This document shows positions 47,238-63,922 of a DNA stretch of 64,000 nt, one piece after another; within the stretch, counting starts at the first letter, position 1, and each line of letters starts with the position of its first letter. Source of the stretch: Macrotrachela quadricornifera (Eukaryota; Rotifera; Eurotatoria; Philodinida; Philodinidae); assembly GCA_022393335.1 (NCBI GenBank), contig JAJEKB010001202.1, positions 33,702 through 97,701 of the forward strand, read 5' to 3'. The notes under the pieces were generated by a model. The model was not told the origin of the DNA, did not search any database, and saw only the letters and a list, made by a program, of their open reading frames with translations. The translations under genes were made by a program, and so were the position numbers.

Positions 47238-50109
47238 TGAATTTCTATATAAGTTGCTCATTGTCGATGCTTTTCTATCTCTTTTGCCATTGATGTCTCC
47301 ATATACACATATCTGTATGCTGTCTAAATTTTTTCATGTCCGTCAAGAAGAACAATGGTCATACAATCAGAGCAGGTAAAGACAAATAGCGAAAATAAGC
47401 TTTTTCCCTTTCTACCGATGATTCTTTTCATTCCGAATGGAGGGATATTGTATGCTCATTTTTTCAAAGACTATGATCTATATGCGCTGTTCGATAATGA
47501 TGTTTTTATACCTGACGGTATATCTTTACGTTTGAAATCTAAAGTTCAAGTATCTGTAAATATCTATTTCTATGAATATTCTGTCTTGTGACAGGTTATA
47601 GATGAATTAAAGACCTAAATTTGATAAGTAACAAGCTGATTAAAATGACGTTCATAGCAATGACGTAGAATCTAGAAAGGTTTAAGGACTACTCAGTCTC
47701 TGATATGTAAAACCAACACGCTGAACTGGATACAATAATACATGTTTCTGCAAAAAAGGGATTAATTATTTGGAAAACTTCTCCTGTAATTCAATGCAGA
47801 TATATGAATAATCCATGCTTGATAATGAACTATGATTTTCATCTTCATGCTTCTGTAATAATATTTACTATCAAGACATAGCGTAAAATCATAGTTGATA
47901 ATTGCTGTTTAACTAAAAACTAATTGTTTTTTGAGGAAGACTTTACTTTTTATTGTATTTGAAAAGTTATGACCTTCATCTTGCTGATTGACCGTTCGAG
48001 TCTTTCTGTTCGAACGCAATGATAAGTCAATAAATAAAAATAGTCGACTATTACTCATTTAATTCAATATCTACCATAAAGATCCTTTTTTTTTCTTATT
48101 CAACAATTATTATGCAGAGCAATAATCCAACAAAAACTAATCGGTTCAAATAAAAAAACCATTAACAACTCATATTGGTTTGCATAGTTTAATAGAAAAT
48201 GATTGTCATGACTCTTTATATTTAAGGTTCTTTTCTTCTCTATTCAAATAGGCGTAAAGACTATTAAAATCAATCTCTCCGCAGGTAATATTCTCATTTG
48301 AAATTCTCAAAAATAATCATATATTTTTCTTCTTAACCTTCAATTCTCACTACTAGACTACGAAGGTCAATCATATTGTTAATATTTTATATTATGTCTT
48401 ATTTCATAAATTTAAATGAATATTTAAAACATAATGCAATCTAGATTAGTCCTATATAGAAATTCATTAGATTAATGAATCTATCAAAAAATATTTATTG
48501 TGTAATTTAAGATAGAAGTTTTGTTTTCTTTAACAGTAAGAAATATCAAACATTGATTCATCCATATGTATATTTTTTTGAATGATGAAAAAGAAATTTT
48601 TGCTTCTTATTTTTTGTTCTTTTACTCTCAACATAATTCGTTATAAAGGTAAATATTAGAATTCCTCTTGTACTTATCAATAAAAAGTAGAACAGGTGAC
48701 CAGCAGTTTATGATAATCTTCAACAATTACTTAATAAATCAAGTCATCAAATGAAAACTATGGTTATTTAATTTTTTAATGGATACGAAATTGCCCATTA
48801 TAGTGACATAAAATTTGATTGATGAAGAGGACAACTAGAAATACTATATAACATTGAATTAATATCAAATAATAATTTATCATCAATCCATTTAATCAAA
48901 GCTCATACAGCAAAACAAGACATACTTATTAAAATTCTCGGATTTTCTCAAACAATATAATACTATTAAGATAGAAGCCATATTGAATATTTTTATAACA
49001 AGAATCTTGATAAATTATAATCAAGTATTCTCAATATACTAACTAAACAAAACATGATGCTTATAAATAACAAGAAGTTTTTTTAATATTGACTGGAGGC
49101 TTCATTTTGGATTAGTATTTGTTAGCAGTTGCATGTTAAAAAGTCAACTTCCACTTCAGAATGATTAATACCCTAGAGGCAAGGTTTAACTTGCACAATT
49201 TGTAAAAACACATACATAACTTCCACAAATGTTAAGAGATAAAATGGCTCTTACTACTGTATATTTCATCAAATATAATAATGATTTGAACAAAAGTAAA
49301 CTAAATATTTCTTTCACACATCATGCGCAAGAAAAATATATTCGTATCATGATACTCGTAAGAGAAGAATTGATACAATCTTATTTCACATATACATTGA
49401 ATGCTAATTGTTTGAATTGTTCAAAATTATCAATAAAAAAATGAATTTCTTGACCTTGATTGGTATATCAATATCACATAGATTGCTCGCATACAGAGTT
49501 TAAATACCATTATATAAAGAATTGAGAACAGAAAAATTTGAATATGGTAGCGTACAATTGAGTCAATTGATAGAAAAATAATCTATCTTATATAAAGTGA
49601 GATTTATCAAAAGAAGTCAATGATAAAAAAAACAAATTTAACTAGTTTTTTTCGCAAACAACTCTCCGAATGTATAATTATTGTAAATTTCAGGATCTAA
49701 AATGATATGTTCAACGAAAATAAATCTCTATTATTATATTAAGATAATAGTCTGAATTTCTAGCCTTTCTCAAATTGAATGATATTAAAGGAAATTGTTA
49801 CATATGCATCCGTACTTTGAGTAGAAAATAAAACAGATAAACATGTTCTTGTATTTGTTTGTTTCAATTGACAAAAAAATCAACAGCAACTGAGTTGTCA
49901 AAGTTTAACATGCTCATTATGAATGAAGAAAGACTTAATGTAGACATATAAAAAAAAACAGAAGAATAGAATAGTTCTAAAAACAAAAAGAAAGACTGTC
50001 TGGAATGACAAAATGTCACCGACTGATCATCAATACAAGACAAAGGAAAGAATAAAAAGAAAAATAAACTATGATGATTATAGTCTTTGATTATTTTAAT
50101 GTTGTATTT
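47238..50109. other. Intergenic region with further decayed coding-like stretches
   Basis: No intact gene was seen. On the plus strand 48690-49090 reads in one frame, interrupted by stops, as YDNLQQLLNKSSHQMKTMVI, GYEIAHYSDIKFD, GQLEILYNIELISNNNLSSI and HLIKAHTAKQDILIKILGFS, which looks like a broken protein. A further open stretch at 49229-49444 (MALTTVYFIKYNNDLNKSKL) may belong to it. The family was not recognised. The rest is AT-rich. Confidence 0.45.
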
Positions 50110-53100
50110 TTATGTTTTACGTATTGATACTTTTGTTCCTTTTTTAACTTGCGGTTTATTTAAAATTACACCTTGTTTTCGTACTTGTCCAGTAGTTTTT
50201 TTCGATGATGCATAAATTGACTTACGTCTTTGTACTTGTCGAAGAGCATTTTTTGCTTGTAAACGATTTGACAGTTTTTTAACTCTATATATTCGTACAA
50301 TCCAATGTTCAGTTGTATAAGCTTCTTCAACATGTTGTAAATCAAAATTTTTATTTCCAATTTCAACATGACGAGTTCGATCAAAACTAAAATTAAGTAA
50401 AATTTTTATATTAAAAAAGAAAGAAAATATTCTTTTACCCAGGTGGTGATCGAAGATCAGTTTGTAATTCTCCAAAACGATAATAACATAATTTATACAT
50501 TAAACAATTAAGTAATATTGGTGAACCAGATCTATCAACACGAAATTCTCCAGTCTCAGTAAAATAATCTTGTTCACGAATATCTTTTGGATGTTCACCT
50601 ATTTATATAATAAATAAAATAAAATTCTTATTATTTTTTTATTTTTTTATTTTTTTTAACCTTCAGCAATTCTAACCATCCATAAAAATTTATTAATATC
50701 ATCACCGGAATATCCAATCATACCACCAAATATAACTAATATATAATCAACATCAAGCATTGTCATTATTTTATATGCTTCTGTTTCATTACTTGACATA
50801 GCTTTTCCAACTAATGCAATATGACTGTTATTCCATGTATTATTATCAACTAAAACTGTCCGATTAGCCATACCAGCTATTTGATAACCATAATCCCACC
50901 ATGACATAACACGAGCTTTTTCAGGTGTATTTTTTCTCAACCAATAATAAGCTTCACGAAAATCATCAATTATATAACGTGATCCATCATTATTATAAGA
51001 AGCAAGAACAATCGATGGAGATGAATATGCATTTGATGTAACCCAAGTACAATGAACAGCAAAAAGCATTAACATCATTGCAACTTAAAAATAAATAAAA
51101 GAAAAAATTTTTTTTTTTCATAAAAATATAATATTTAAAAAAAAAAAGATCAATATTCATTTTTGAGATGTAAATTTATGTACTAATCGACAGTTATAAT
51201 TTTTCAATGATGTTTATTTCAAAGTTTTCATATATTTGCAAAATTTTAAAACGTGTAGAAAACTAGATATCTATTTTCTGGTAATGACGATTCACCCATT
51301 CGACTTATATTTCTATTCATTATAACAATTTATTATGAATTATATGCTTGGCAGAGTTTGTAACTTTTTGAATGTATTGATCAGAAAGAGAATAAAATAG
51401 ATTTGAATTAAATTGACTGGATGGTAGAGTAAATCTTTCTTTGTTTACAGAACACTAACGAAGAAAATCCCCAAGTATCAACCACCGGTCGAGTTGATAT
51501 TTTGTCCGTAAATAGAATCTGTGAAGACTAGATGAAGGTCAAAAGGATATGGATGCTTGGCTTCTGGATCAAAACTTATGATCATTTTACTGGATTTTCG
51601 ACATTTGGCTATGCACAAAGGAAAAAAACCAAATTACAGAATTTATACCTGAGATTTTTCAAACTATCTAATAGTCATAAGACGTATCTCTGCATAAAAT
51701 TTACAGATCTAACCTCTATAATTTAATTTTTCATGTACAACTCGCTAGAAGTTGAAAATCCAGTTATATGATTGTAAATATTGATCAGGCGACCATAGGT
51801 CCACATTTCTTTGTCTTTGATCTAATCTCAAACGATCCTACTTAGGAACATAGATTAAGTCGATCAGCGGTTGTCATCTAAGGGCCTTCTCTCATTAGAT
51901 TGAAAAATTTATTTAATATATCAATGAATACGATTAATCTACTTACTACAAATAACAACAATTGTTTTAATATTTGCTGATACAATATTTGGTTCTTCAT
52001 TTCCATCCTGATTATGACTTGTTGGACCACTACGTCGTTTTGATATTTTCCCTACTTTATCATATAACTTTTGATTATTTTTTTCATTCTCATTATCACT
52101 TTCTGTTCCATCATCATCATTAGTAGATTCATTTGTATTTGGAGTCATTTCAGATGTTTCAGCATCTGCGTAATAATCAAGAGTTTTTGATAAAGCAATT
52201 GCAGCTGAAAATAGAAAAAAAACAATCAATAAAAAAAAATTTTAAAAAAAGTTTTCAATTTTTATTTTTACCAAGTACACAAACACATGGTGTTAATGTT
52301 AACATTAAACGAATCATTACACCGGCAAAATATGATGCAAAAACTGCATAAAGTACAATAAAAACACGTTCATCATTAAGTTCTTTAATACAAAACCATG
52401 CTCCAACAGGAAATAAACAAATTAAAAGATGAAGATCTAAAAATTGAAAAGCAAAATTTTTTTATTCTATTAATTTTCTTTTTTAAGAAATCTTACCAAA
52501 AAAAAATGATGTCCATGTTGTTGGTTGATGTTCACTAACACTAGCAATAATTGGTATATGTATTTTTGCATAATTTGTATCCCATAAAGAATAAAATCTT
52601 CCAGACCATGGTGCAATATAGCCAGCATATGTTAATAAAACTACAACAGCAAATACAATTAAACCAATAATAATAATTAAACCAAAAAATAATTGTTTTA
52701 AATCTCCAGTACGTGGTAATTTTGCATATAGATAATCAATAAATGCATATGCTTGTAAAAGTGCAAAAACTCCAGCTGCTAACATATGTTCACTTGTATG
52801 AACTGGTTGAAAACCAACAAATGGAATTTGCATGGAAAGTATTAAACCAAGTATATAAAATGTTGAATAAGATACATAAACACGAAGTGAATAACGACGA
52901 AGAAGAAGTAAAAAAAATACATGTACTGGAATTAAATTTATTATAAATACATAACCACCCCATGCTGAAACCTAAAATAATTTATAATTAATTTTTCTTT
53001 ATTTTTTTGTTTTAAATATTATATAACTTTCATACCATATAGAAATAAGATAAAGCTGTACAACATGACCAAAATACACTACCAGTTTTTACCGAACGTA

Positions 53101-53880
53101 TCCAAAGAAAATAGGTAAACATAAGAGCAAATATAGCAATACCTAAAATTAATTTATTTTTAAAAGAATTTTTAGAATAAAAAAAAATATAGAATACCTT
53201 CGTTATCATATGATCCAGCTACACTACGAGATGAATAACCAGGTGCAATAGCAATAAATGCAGCTGCAAATAATCCAGCACGTCTTGACCATAATTCTTT
53301 CGTTAATAAATAAGTTGCAAGAGCTGTTAATCCACTAAAAAATGGTGCAAGAAAAACACAAATTTCACGAATATGAATTGGAATATTAATCATATGAAGA
53401 AACCAATGAATGACACCACTAGTTACCATTAAACCTAAATAAATATATTAAATAATTTAACTTTTTTATAAAAAAAAAAGAAAACTAAATATTTTATTTA
53501 CCTGGATAAACAGTTCCACCAACGATACGTCCAAGTGGATACCAAGCAAGTTCATCAAACCAATTAAGAAAATTATAAAAACCATTTTCTGTCATATAAG
53601 CTGTTGATCGATAATTAAACCATGGATCAAATTCATGAATAATTGATTCAAAACGAATAACAGAAAATAAACGAGACATAAAACCTGATATATAAGCACA
53701 TGTTAATACAACAAAAGTTATTAATGATGTTAAACTAGTTGGAGATAGTAATGAAGATGTTGATGATGAATCTAATAAATGTTTATTTGAATTAGTATTC
53801 GTAGACATTTCAGATTCATCTGATAATAGACGAGATTCATCTCTCGTAATATCTTCATTTGTCGTTATTCCAGAAGCCAT
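50110..53880 (-). CDS. STT3B: Oligosaccharyltransferase catalytic subunit STT3, B-type
   Basis: It transfers the lipid-linked glycan to Asn-X-Ser/Thr sites in the ER lumen. The exons give about 845 residues with some 12 membrane spans. Catalytic and substrate motifs are intact: [12 protein letters not shown] with the metal-binding Asp, [40 protein letters not shown] with the WWDYG motif, and [14 protein letters not shown]. The Ser/Thr-rich cytosolic N-terminus (about 45 residues before the first span) and the basic tail ending [12 protein letters not shown] favour STT3B over STT3A. A long acidic loop follows [12 protein letters not shown]. The start ATG at 53880 is immediately preceded by TTTTTTTTCTAG on the minus strand, so the mRNA 5' end is probably created by splicing. 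The 863-base intron at 51084-51946 is the only long one. Confidence 0.95.
51084..51946 (-). other. 863-base STT3B intron
   Basis: On the minus strand the donor is GTAAGT and the acceptor is TTTATTTTTAAG. Its composition is noticeably less AT-rich than that of the other introns, and the frame at 51532-51726 (plus) has no recognised similarity. An old insertion is possible but unproven. Confidence 0.6.
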
Positions 53881-53892
53881 CTAGAAAAAAAA
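53881..53892 (-). promoter_or_regulatory. Splice acceptor abutting the STT3B start codon
   Basis: The minus strand reads TTTTTTTTCTAG directly followed by ATGGCTTCTGG. This is either a spliced-leader acceptor or the 3' end of an intron in the 5' UTR. Confidence 0.6.
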
Positions 53893-55200
53893 TTTATTTG
53901 AAAATTGGAAATAAAATCATATAAAATAACGATAATAAAGGTTGGAATTATTCTATAGGTCAAATAAAAGAACAAATTATTTATTTATGTTCTATAAAAT
54001 ATTTAACTATGTATTCTACCGCTATCTATACGATTATTCATTTCCTTAATGTTTATAATATTTCCCTCGGAAACTCATTGGCCTTTCCAGAGATGCATCT
54101 TAAGTAAAAATCTGCTACTATACTACCATAATTATATCCCATACTTTTTATTATGTTATTAGTATTATTTTACGTCATTACCAAGTCTATATATATGCCT
54201 TATAGGGAAAACTTATGAATGTATTTGCTGTAAATTTTTAGATTTTTATACAAATCAATCGTGATAAAAATAAGGTAAATATTAATAAGAACAATATTAT
54301 TTGTAATTAGTTTCTTGTCAAAGCAATATTTATTTTATATAGTAATTAGTAGTAAGTGAATTAAATTTGTATTTCTCTTCACAAAAAAATTGTGTTTATT
54401 TATTTTCATTTTCTTTTTTGTTTGGTTAGATTTATTTTTCAGACATCTTTGAAAATTTATCTTAAAAATTTTTAGAAAAATCTTTTAAGATACTGTATCA
54501 TCATTCAGTTCATTGAATAATATTTTCGACTGCATAAATAACACGTCGTAACTAGAATGGCGTCTTTTTGATATGATTCAACTATTCGTTTTATTTTTTA
54601 AAATATAGATTTAATGGCTAGCTAAAGTTTTGATTGTTATAACTAAGTAAACTGCAGATCTCCTTTAGTTTTACGATTTCATAAAATAAGAGAAAGTCAT
54701 TACATTAAATCTCTCACTATTAGAAGTAATGAAATAAGCATAATCACAATGAATATAAATACAATTTATTTAGTTCTAGTGAATTAAAAAAAATAGGAAA
54801 ATCGATCGTTGTTTACATAATTACAGTATTAATAATGATATAAAACCTATCCTCTACACGAAGTTCTAAGCATTCATGTTATATTATTCTTTAAAAAAGA
54901 TTTTTATGCCATTTCTATTCGAGCAAAACTTTACTTCCTAATGAGTGAATATTGATTTACATATGATTTCAGGTTATATCAACATTTTTTTCGATTAATA
55001 TTTGAATATGAACACATAGAATCAATGAAGAATACTTGTATCAATGTATTTGTAATTCTATTTTAAGTCTTACACATAAAATACTTACAAATATAAGCGT
55101 AATCAATATGTTTTTAAGATGAATGATAGAGATGTGCAAAAATTGAGAATACAAAGCAAATAAACAAAAAATGTTTTATTTTTATATATAATAATATGAT

Positions 55201-55414
55201 TACTTAGGTCTGACTAGAAGTTCTAAGAACATTACATAAAAGTATAAAGATAAGGAGATATTTTTAGTTTTGTCTTATCAAATGTTGAGGATAGTTGGCA
55301 GTATTATTTATTCCAAGACTAATTCTTTCTAACGATTAGTTAAAAGTTTTTTGGAAGTCTTTTTCGAAAAAATTTTTAGGTACCTTGGATACTGCATGAG
55401 CTAATCAAGTTTCA
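55201..55414 (+). repeat. Left terminal inverted repeat
   Basis: It is 214 bases, from TACTTAGGTC to AATCAAGTTTCA. It differs from the right arm at only a few positions, including AGTTTTTTGGAAG against AGTTTTTTCGAAG. Confidence 0.88.
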
Positions 55415-55904
55415 TTTGTTTTAAAAATTCAGCAAAAGTTTGTTCGATCATGTCAGTTGTGTTCTAGCACTACTAGGGATAGATCATGGATTTGTTTTAG
55501 ATAGGTCAGTCAAAAGTCATTTGATGTCAGCTGGCTTATTGAAGACGAATCATTTAACACTGCTGTTCATGAAGACAGATTTTGATCAAAACTTTCTAGG
55601 ATGTATTCTTCAAATTAAATAATTCTGAGTATAGGTAAAGACAAGATCGTAGAGTATGAGTCCTATATCGAAAATTGTCTGAAGTCCTTTTTTAATGGAA
55701 TAGGAAAACAAATAGAAACATCAGGTTCAGAATGCACAAAAATGCTTGATGATCATCGGTGACTTCATACTCATCCAATGTTATTAATTATTTGACAGAA
55801 GAAAGTAACAATATAATGTCGTGTCTAACATATTCGCCAGGCTTGATGCTATGTAATTTCTGACTAACTAATTTTACCAAACATAGTTTAAGTAATTAAA
55901 TAAG

Positions 55905-56118
55905 TGAAACTTGATTAGCTCATGTAGTATCGAAGGTACCTAAAAATTTTTTCGAAAAAGACTTCGAAAAAACTTTTAACTAATCGTTAGAAAGAATTGG
56001 TCTTGGAATAAATAATACTGCCAACTATCCTCAACATTTGATAAAACAAAACTAAAAATATCTCCTTATCTTTATACTTTTATGTAATGTTCTTAGAACT
56101 TTTGGTCAGACCTAAGTA
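55905..56118 (-). repeat. Right terminal inverted repeat
   Basis: It is the reverse complement of 55201-55414, starting TGAAACTTGATTAGC and ending CCTAAGTA. Confidence 0.88.
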
Positions 56119-56548
56119 AAATTAATATTTTTTATGAACATATTCATTGTATTTAGGAGTACTTAAATAACAATCCAAAATCTCTTAATAATAATTCTAT
56201 TATTGGAAATCATCGTACAGCATATGCATAAATCTTTATTATTACAAATAAATTTTTTTGTGAGTTTTTTATTTATTTGTGTGTGTGCCAGGAAACTTCA
56301 TTCAAGGAGTTAGAAGAGACACGCACATACAGATACGCCATGAAAAAAAGAAAGAGAAAATACAAATACATTTGTTTTTTTTATGAGAAAAGAAGAGCGA
56401 TAGTAAAAAAGCGAGATCGTGTGAGCAAGCGAAAGAAAAAAAAAGAACATGTGTATATATGCTTATTAAAAAGAAAAAATTCAAATTAGATTATGTTTCT
56501 TAATAATGTGTAAATTTCGTTTTCAAAATACAAAAATGGAAGAAAAAG

Positions 56549-56577
<29 letters not shown>
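56549..56577. repeat. TAA trinucleotide microsatellite
   Basis: Repeated ATA/TAA units lie in the 3' flank of the G-alpha-s gene. Confidence 0.85.
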
Positions 56578-56581
<4 letters not shown>

Positions 56582-57135
56582 GAGAAAAAAAAAACAGTTT
56601 GAATTTTTTAGGTCATCGTACTAGTTGACAGCTTACAAAACAACCGATGACTATTGCTTCTAAGAAAATAGAGAAAAGACAGATAAGCCGAGATTCACAT
56701 ACTATAAATTTTCTTTCAAGAATATTATTGTCTTAGCCGTCACTGTTAGCATAGTTATATATAAATATATATGAAAAAGAAAAATTAAAGCACGATTAAC
56801 TGTACATAAGAATGTATGAAATAAAAAAGAAACTGAGCTGAAGACAATATAAACAGCACCAGAAAGAATCAATTGACGCGTCTGAACAGTTTCCTTTGTT
56901 CAAAATAGAAGAAAAAAAAATTGAGCATTACGCGCATTTAAGAAAAGAAGACACAAGAAAACAAAGAGAAACAGTAAGTCTATTTAGCTAGTAAAAAATA
57001 TATTAAGAAGAGAATGTTGTTGTATTAATTTTTTTTGTTTTGAATTCGTAAAAAAAGAAAGAAATTCAAGATAAAAACGATGTGGAATATATCTCAGAAA
57101 ATAAGCACAGAGATGAGAATACTCAGAGATAGAAA

Positions 57136-60605
<3,470 letters not shown>

Positions 60606-63409
60606 TTATACCCACACACACATAGACAAAAATATGCGTGAAGATTTCTTTTTCTCTTGATTTATTTAATAAAAATAAGATATTAGTAATAATCTAAAAT
60701 GAAAAATGTAAGACATATTGTAAACATCAATTGATTTTTTTACAAGTGTATCTATATATATATATATATATATATGAAAAACGAAAATTTATGACAAGAA
60801 ATGAAGAGTATTCGAAAATAATACATTAAACATTTATGCACTTTGTAAAGATTAAAAAAATAAAATTAAGGAATTTCTTTTTAGAAAAAAAAACTATTGA
60901 AAAAAGAAACAATAATAGAGTTAATAATTTCATTATTATTATTTTAATTATTAAATTGATCTATAATAAATTTATGTAATAAATATCTTATTAGTTAATA
61001 AAATTAACCAATCAGAATAACAGGACAGTGATTGTTTTGTACGTATTGATCAGAAGAATTGGTCTAGTCAAAAATTTTAAGGTTAAAATAACCTTTTAAT
61101 GATTTCATATTCTGCCATCAATTTTATGTGACACAATGAACAAATTCTAATTAATCTCTGGATATTCCTATAACAGATAAGGGCAATATATACTTGTAGA
61201 CATCGAGCTCGTACCTAAGGTACTAATTCGTATGCACTTAGCAATGTATCAATGTTGGGTTAGTGAAAGTTGATTCCATTAAAGACACTGACATTGGTTT
61301 GGTGATGAACTAAATTAGTGACTCGAATTAAAGCTACGCTGATTCTTATAACGTTTTGCTTTATATTCCTTGAATCAGATTAGTATGTCAGTGTATTGGT
61401 ATTTTTGGTATGATCACTGTTAGTATTTCAGTATACATATCGACACTGATCTACTTCTATATGTACTTGATGAAACATAGCAGTGGAAACTGCTTGCAAT
61501 TCGAGTATGGATTATGGTTATTACTAAAAACTCATTTTATTCAAAACGACTTTATCTTTAGTAACTTTTTTTAATATGATCTTCTGCAGTAATTAAGTAT
61601 TAAAATATTTTGAAAGTACGATAAAAGCTTTTAGTCAATATATATATCAAAATTTTGTTTTATAATAAAATATTTGCATCTTGTATCTCGTATAATACTA
61701 TAAAATTCTTTGAATGCTAACGTTTTCAAAACTTTCAGATTGTATGAGTTAACTCTACTGTTTAAATATACGGTGAACATTATTGAATAATTTCGATATT
61801 GCATAAATAAAAAATAACTCTAAATGAATTTCTTTTCTTATTCTTGACATGCACAAACCTCAAGATATATCTATAGTGCATGGCTTTCTTGCTCAAGGCG
61901 AGCGATTGGGTGTTTGCATGACTTACAAGAAAATACAACTATGAATTTTTATTAAACGTTGAGTTATTTTGAATGTAAAATTCAAAAAGAAACGAAAACA
62001 ATTCTTTAAAAACAGGAACGCTTGCATAAAAATTCAAGTGTATGAGCAAGAATATTAAGCGATTGAACAAGAAGTTCAAGAGCTTGAGCTCATCAAAAGA
62101 TCTCAAGTCTTGCCTGAAGATGTGTCCATAGTGTACAAAATGCTGACTCAAAATGTTCATGTTTTTCATGCGCATGTCACACGAAGTTCGACTAAGGAAT
62201 GGAGATGATGGAAAACGTCTAATTGTCCAATCAAAACTTTTAACATCAATTAAAAAATAAGCCTTGCATAAAAAGAAAAAAATTCTAAATGTATTAATGT
62301 TTAATATCGTTTTCTGTCGGATAATTTTCATAACTACACCTACCTGTACGATTTTAGGATACATGATACCACATTTTATGTAAGGTTATTGTAAGTATAA
62401 TCTATCCCGCCCAATATCAATAATGCTTGTTGTTCAATTCATGTTTCTCTAAATGTAATAATTTCAAAGTAAACACTGAAATCAATCAATTCAATTAGTT
62501 ACAAATAGTGATTTTCTCCTTAATGTTTGAAAGTATACAATCTAATTTTAGATAACAATCAAGAAAACTTATACTTAACTATTTTAGTAATAAATTAAAT
62601 TAATTTATCATTTAAATATATCTACAAATGCCATCATAGAATACTTCCATTAAGGACTTTGAAAAAAAAGCATCTTTCAAATTTCACAAAGTACACAGCC
62701 TGATTTGTCTGTTATTGATCGTAGATCGACAGCTGCTTCATCACTTGATGATAAATCGAGAATGATTGATGATACATTCTTGATATCACTAAATATAGTG
62801 GTAACTCCTACAGTTACTATAAATAAATTCAGTTGTCTTATAAGTACAACGGAATAAAAATCTATTAAAACTTCCTGTATATTTCCAAATGATATCTTTT
62901 CTTGATTCAATTTTCCTTAAAACATGTTCTAATATTGCATAAATTGAATCTTCTTTATATCAGTATTATGATTTTACTGGTTAAGCATGGAAATATCAGT
63001 GTTCAACCGATGAAAATATTGCATATCTTTTTTGATAATTTTAGATCGTCTTATTCTCCCAAGCCAATTGGTTCAATATAATGATATTAAAAAATACTTT
63101 TTATTCTGTTTCTCTCTCTGTTTTATGTTGCACAAATGTACAATAAATAATTTTTATAATTATATTTTTGTAAACGAACAACACTATGATATTGAAATAA
63201 TTTAAATTAATGAAAATAATTTTTTTTTTCATTATATTTTCACAAAAAATTCTGATTGGTTTAAAATTTGGATCAATAGACTATTATCCATTCCATATTT
63301 TATTCATTTGATACTTTCTTCTTTTTTTTGTCTCATTTCACAAAATATAAAATCTAGTCATTTACGAAATAATCTTTTTTTCTTTGATTTGTTTTTAATT
63401 TATTAATCA
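60606..63409. other. Intergenic region upstream of G-alpha-s
   Basis: It probably includes the G-alpha-s promoter (a TA run at about 60752-60774). The minus-strand open frame 61939-62364 and an overlapping plus-strand stretch (IEQEVQELELIKRSQVLPED near 62055) lie in a slightly less AT-rich block and could be an old coding remnant; neither shows a recognised domain. The short frame 62677-62910 (minus) is not supported. Confidence 0.5.
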
Positions 63410-63922
63410 ATGTCAAAAACTGCAAATACAATAAATTCATTTTGTACAAAATCTGAAAAATATACAAATGAAATAATCTTAGAAACTTTTGGATTACTTC
63501 GTCGCATGTATTCAAATTATTTAACAACTGAAATTTATGAACATTGGAATTGGTCATGGTCATATATAATTCAACCAACATTTCAAGAATCAAAATTTCG
63601 TATTGTTGTGCAATTTAATAATATACCATTAACACCTGGACATTTACTTGCTTTTAAAGCAATTTTATATAAAAAAAATAGTCAGATAACAAAATCAAGT
63701 GAATGTATTTGTCTTAAAGAACATTCTTGGTTAACTACAAATTTAAATATTCTTGAAATATGTACAGTCGATGAACTTGATCAATTTATATATAAAGATA
63801 CTTTACATGTTATGGTTATTGTTAGGTAAGATAGAAAAACTTTTTATACACTTTATGATGATTAAAAACGTAGATTTTAAACATATTTACGAGAATTTTT
63901 CAGCAGGGATAGAGAAATTTAG
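63410..63922 (+). CDS. Small unrecognised protein, two exons, possibly continuing past the window
   Basis: The frame from 63410 gives 139 codons with coding-like composition: MSKTANTINSFCTKSEKYTN, ETFGLLRRMYSNYLTTEIYE, NWSWSYIIQPTFQESKFRIV and PLTPGHLLAFKAILYKKNS. I do not recognise a family; the alternating hydrophobic pattern suggests a beta-rich fold, with a weak impression of a MATH/TRAF-like domain. A donor (AG followed by GTAAGATAG) near 63826 and a tandem acceptor TTTTTCAGCAG near 63895-63906 define a short intron. Joined there, the frame ends at TAG (63920-63922) after SRDREI or RDREI. A different acceptor would continue the gene beyond 64000: another frame (KFRLLKNSVLILENFLKDF) stays open to the end of the window. 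The protein end is therefore uncertain. Confidence 0.5.

Larger units (their letters stand above)
55201..56118. mobile_element. Non-autonomous DNA transposon with 214-base terminal inverted repeats
   Basis: The left arm 55201-55414 and right arm 55905-56118 are near-identical reverse complements (for example TACTTAGGTCTGAC at the left tip and GTCAGACCTAAGTA at the right tip; GGTACCT near each inner part). Each tip is bounded by TA, compatible with the TA target duplication of the Tc1/mariner superfamily. The roughly 490-base interior has only a 60-codon open frame (55440-55622) without transposase features. The high arm identity, against otherwise decayed surroundings, indicates a fairly recent insertion or arm homogenisation. 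Confidence 0.85.
53881..57135. other. Intergenic region between STT3B and G-alpha-s
   Basis: It is AT-rich without a supported gene. It contains the 918-base inverted-repeat element (55201-56118), a TAA/ATA microsatellite (about 56549-56577) and purine-rich low-complexity sequence at 56280-57060 that flanks the 3' end of the G-alpha-s gene. The Lys/Arg-rich frame at 56277-56489 is low complexity and is not called. Confidence 0.6.

Noticed and set aside
56277..56489. Basic low-complexity frame near a GT run
   Set aside because: Repetitive Lys/Arg composition in a purine-rich flank; no support as a protein.
61939..62364. 141-codon minus-strand frame
   Set aside because: No recognisable domain, and the opposite strand shows an equally coding-like stretch, so at best an old remnant; not called as a gene.
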